Shown piece after piece: positions 45,065 through 45,475 of a stretch of 45,475 bases of DNA. The translations under genes and the position numbers were made by a program. How positions within the stretch are numbered: position 1 is the first letter of the stretch; the number at the start of each line of letters is the position of its first letter. Origin of the DNA: Gammaproteobacteria bacterium Ga0074134 (GTDB taxonomy: Bacteria; Pseudomonadota; Gammaproteobacteria; Ga0077554; Ga007554). Below the pieces are notes generated by a model that was not told the DNA's origin, made no database searches, and saw nothing but the letters and a program-made list of their open reading frames with translations. The stretch lies in NCBI GenBank assembly GCA_001464965.1, contig LNEJ01000057.1, positions 1-45,475 of the forward strand. The letters are read 5' to 3'.

Positions 45065-45475
45065 ATGAAGAAGAATAACCGCAGCGCCCAGACCTCCGTC
45101 TGTTCACCGCGTCACATCAACCCCATCCTCAAACCCCTCGCCGCCGTGCTGATCGCCATCGGTTGCATCAGCCCGGCCCTGGCCGTCAACCAAACCTGGT
45201 TCGGCGGCACTGGCGACTGGGGTGACAGCACCAAGTGGTTTCCAGGAGGGGTGCCCGGCGCGGGCGATCTGGCCATCATTAATGCGGGAACATCGACCTT
45301 ATCTTTCGCTGCGGTCGTCAATGGGCTTACGCTTGGTGGTGGGACGCTAGCTGGAGCGGGTAGTCTGACCTTGTCCAGTGGCTCCACCTGGACGGCTGGC
45401 GCGCAGAGCGGCACTGGCACCACCCAGTTCAACGGCAATCTCAACATCAGTGGTGACAACAACAAGTTCATCGGC
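45065..45475 (+). CDS. Start of a large exported beta-rich surface protein (137 codons, runs off the right edge)
   Basis: A long basic N-region and signal peptide (HINPILKPLAAVLIAIGCIS, cut after PALA) leads into Gly-, Thr-, Ser- and Asn-rich sequence: NQTWFGGTGDWGDSTKWFPG, then repeated strands such as LTLGGGTLAGAGSLTLSSGS. This is the look of a filamentous haemagglutinin, autotransporter or similar parallel beta-helix protein. The extended N-terminus (~25 residues before the hydrophobic core) fits such large secreted proteins. ATG at 45065 follows AGGGAAG. The secretion class cannot be told without the C-terminus. Confidence 0.75.
   Translation, partial: MKKNNRSAQTSVCSPRHINPILKPLAAVLIAIGCISPALAVNQTWFGGTGDWGDSTKWFPGGVPGAGDLAIINAGTSTLSFAAVVNGLTLGGGTLAGAGSLTLSSGSTWTAGAQSGTGTTQFNGNLNISGDNNKFIG

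Overview
The window looks like a gammaproteobacterial chromosome segment, probably from an environmental, respiratory lineage. This rests on gene order (mreBCD-mrdA-rodA-mltB-rlpA ... dacA-aminotransferase-ybeD, gatCAB beside mreB, gmk-rpoZ-spoT) and on a pseudoazurin, an OxyR/rubrerythrin module and a FixL-like kinase. No rRNA or complete tRNA is present, so the genus cannot be fixed.

Layout. (1) 1-6519 is the right end of an integrated phage-like element, all on the minus strand: a P4-type integrase, a palindromic int promoter, an unknown 210-aa gene, an AlpA-like regulator, a small conserved ORF, a TOPRIM primase/RecA-like helicase, accessory ORFs, and at the left edge a P27-type small terminase. 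Its right boundary is a duplicated 3' half of tRNA-Phe. The layout suggests a phage satellite, possibly a capsid-forming PICI, or a defective prophage. (2) 6590-13730 is a tightly coupled minus-strand operon: two RDD proteins, SpoIIM-like, a membrane protein, DUF4129, DUF4350, MoxR ATPase, DUF58. (3) 13947-16952 is a peroxide module: oxyR, then rubrerythrin, rubredoxin and rubredoxin reductase, with a good OxyR operator in front. (4) 17244-21894 is a phosphorelay operon: GAF/GAF/PAS/heme-type-PAS histidine kinase, single-domain receiver, and an Hpt-REC-REC-GGDEF diguanylate cyclase. (5) 22054-34446 is mostly cell-envelope: Sel1 protein, ybeD, D-amino acid aminotransferase, dacA, a LolA-like protein (plus strand), pseudoazurin, rlpA, mltB, rodA, mrdA, mreD, mreC, mreB. 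(6) 34603-37942 is gatCAB. (7) 38098-40097 holds a zinc-ribbon membrane protein, a DUF2252 protein and a hypothetical gene. (8) 40131-43404 is gmk-rpoZ-spoT, read on the minus strand. (9) 43405-45475 is accessory: an ISAs1-type transposase remnant, a two-gene cassette resembling an effector plus periplasmic partner, a decayed HigA-type antitoxin, and the start of a large exported beta-rich surface protein.

Noncoding structure is rich. Two ~155-bp inverted-repeat elements (16957-17112 and 26017-26170) share their ends, with a third lone arm at 22841. Long hairpins lie at 15712, 21942, 22488 and 36409. The most notable observations are the candidate phage satellite with a P-loop Gly-to-Cys change in its helicase, the apparent ATA start of mreC, the OxyR site ahead of rubrerythrin, the heme-PAS kinase wired to a diguanylate cyclase, and the effector-like pair at the right.
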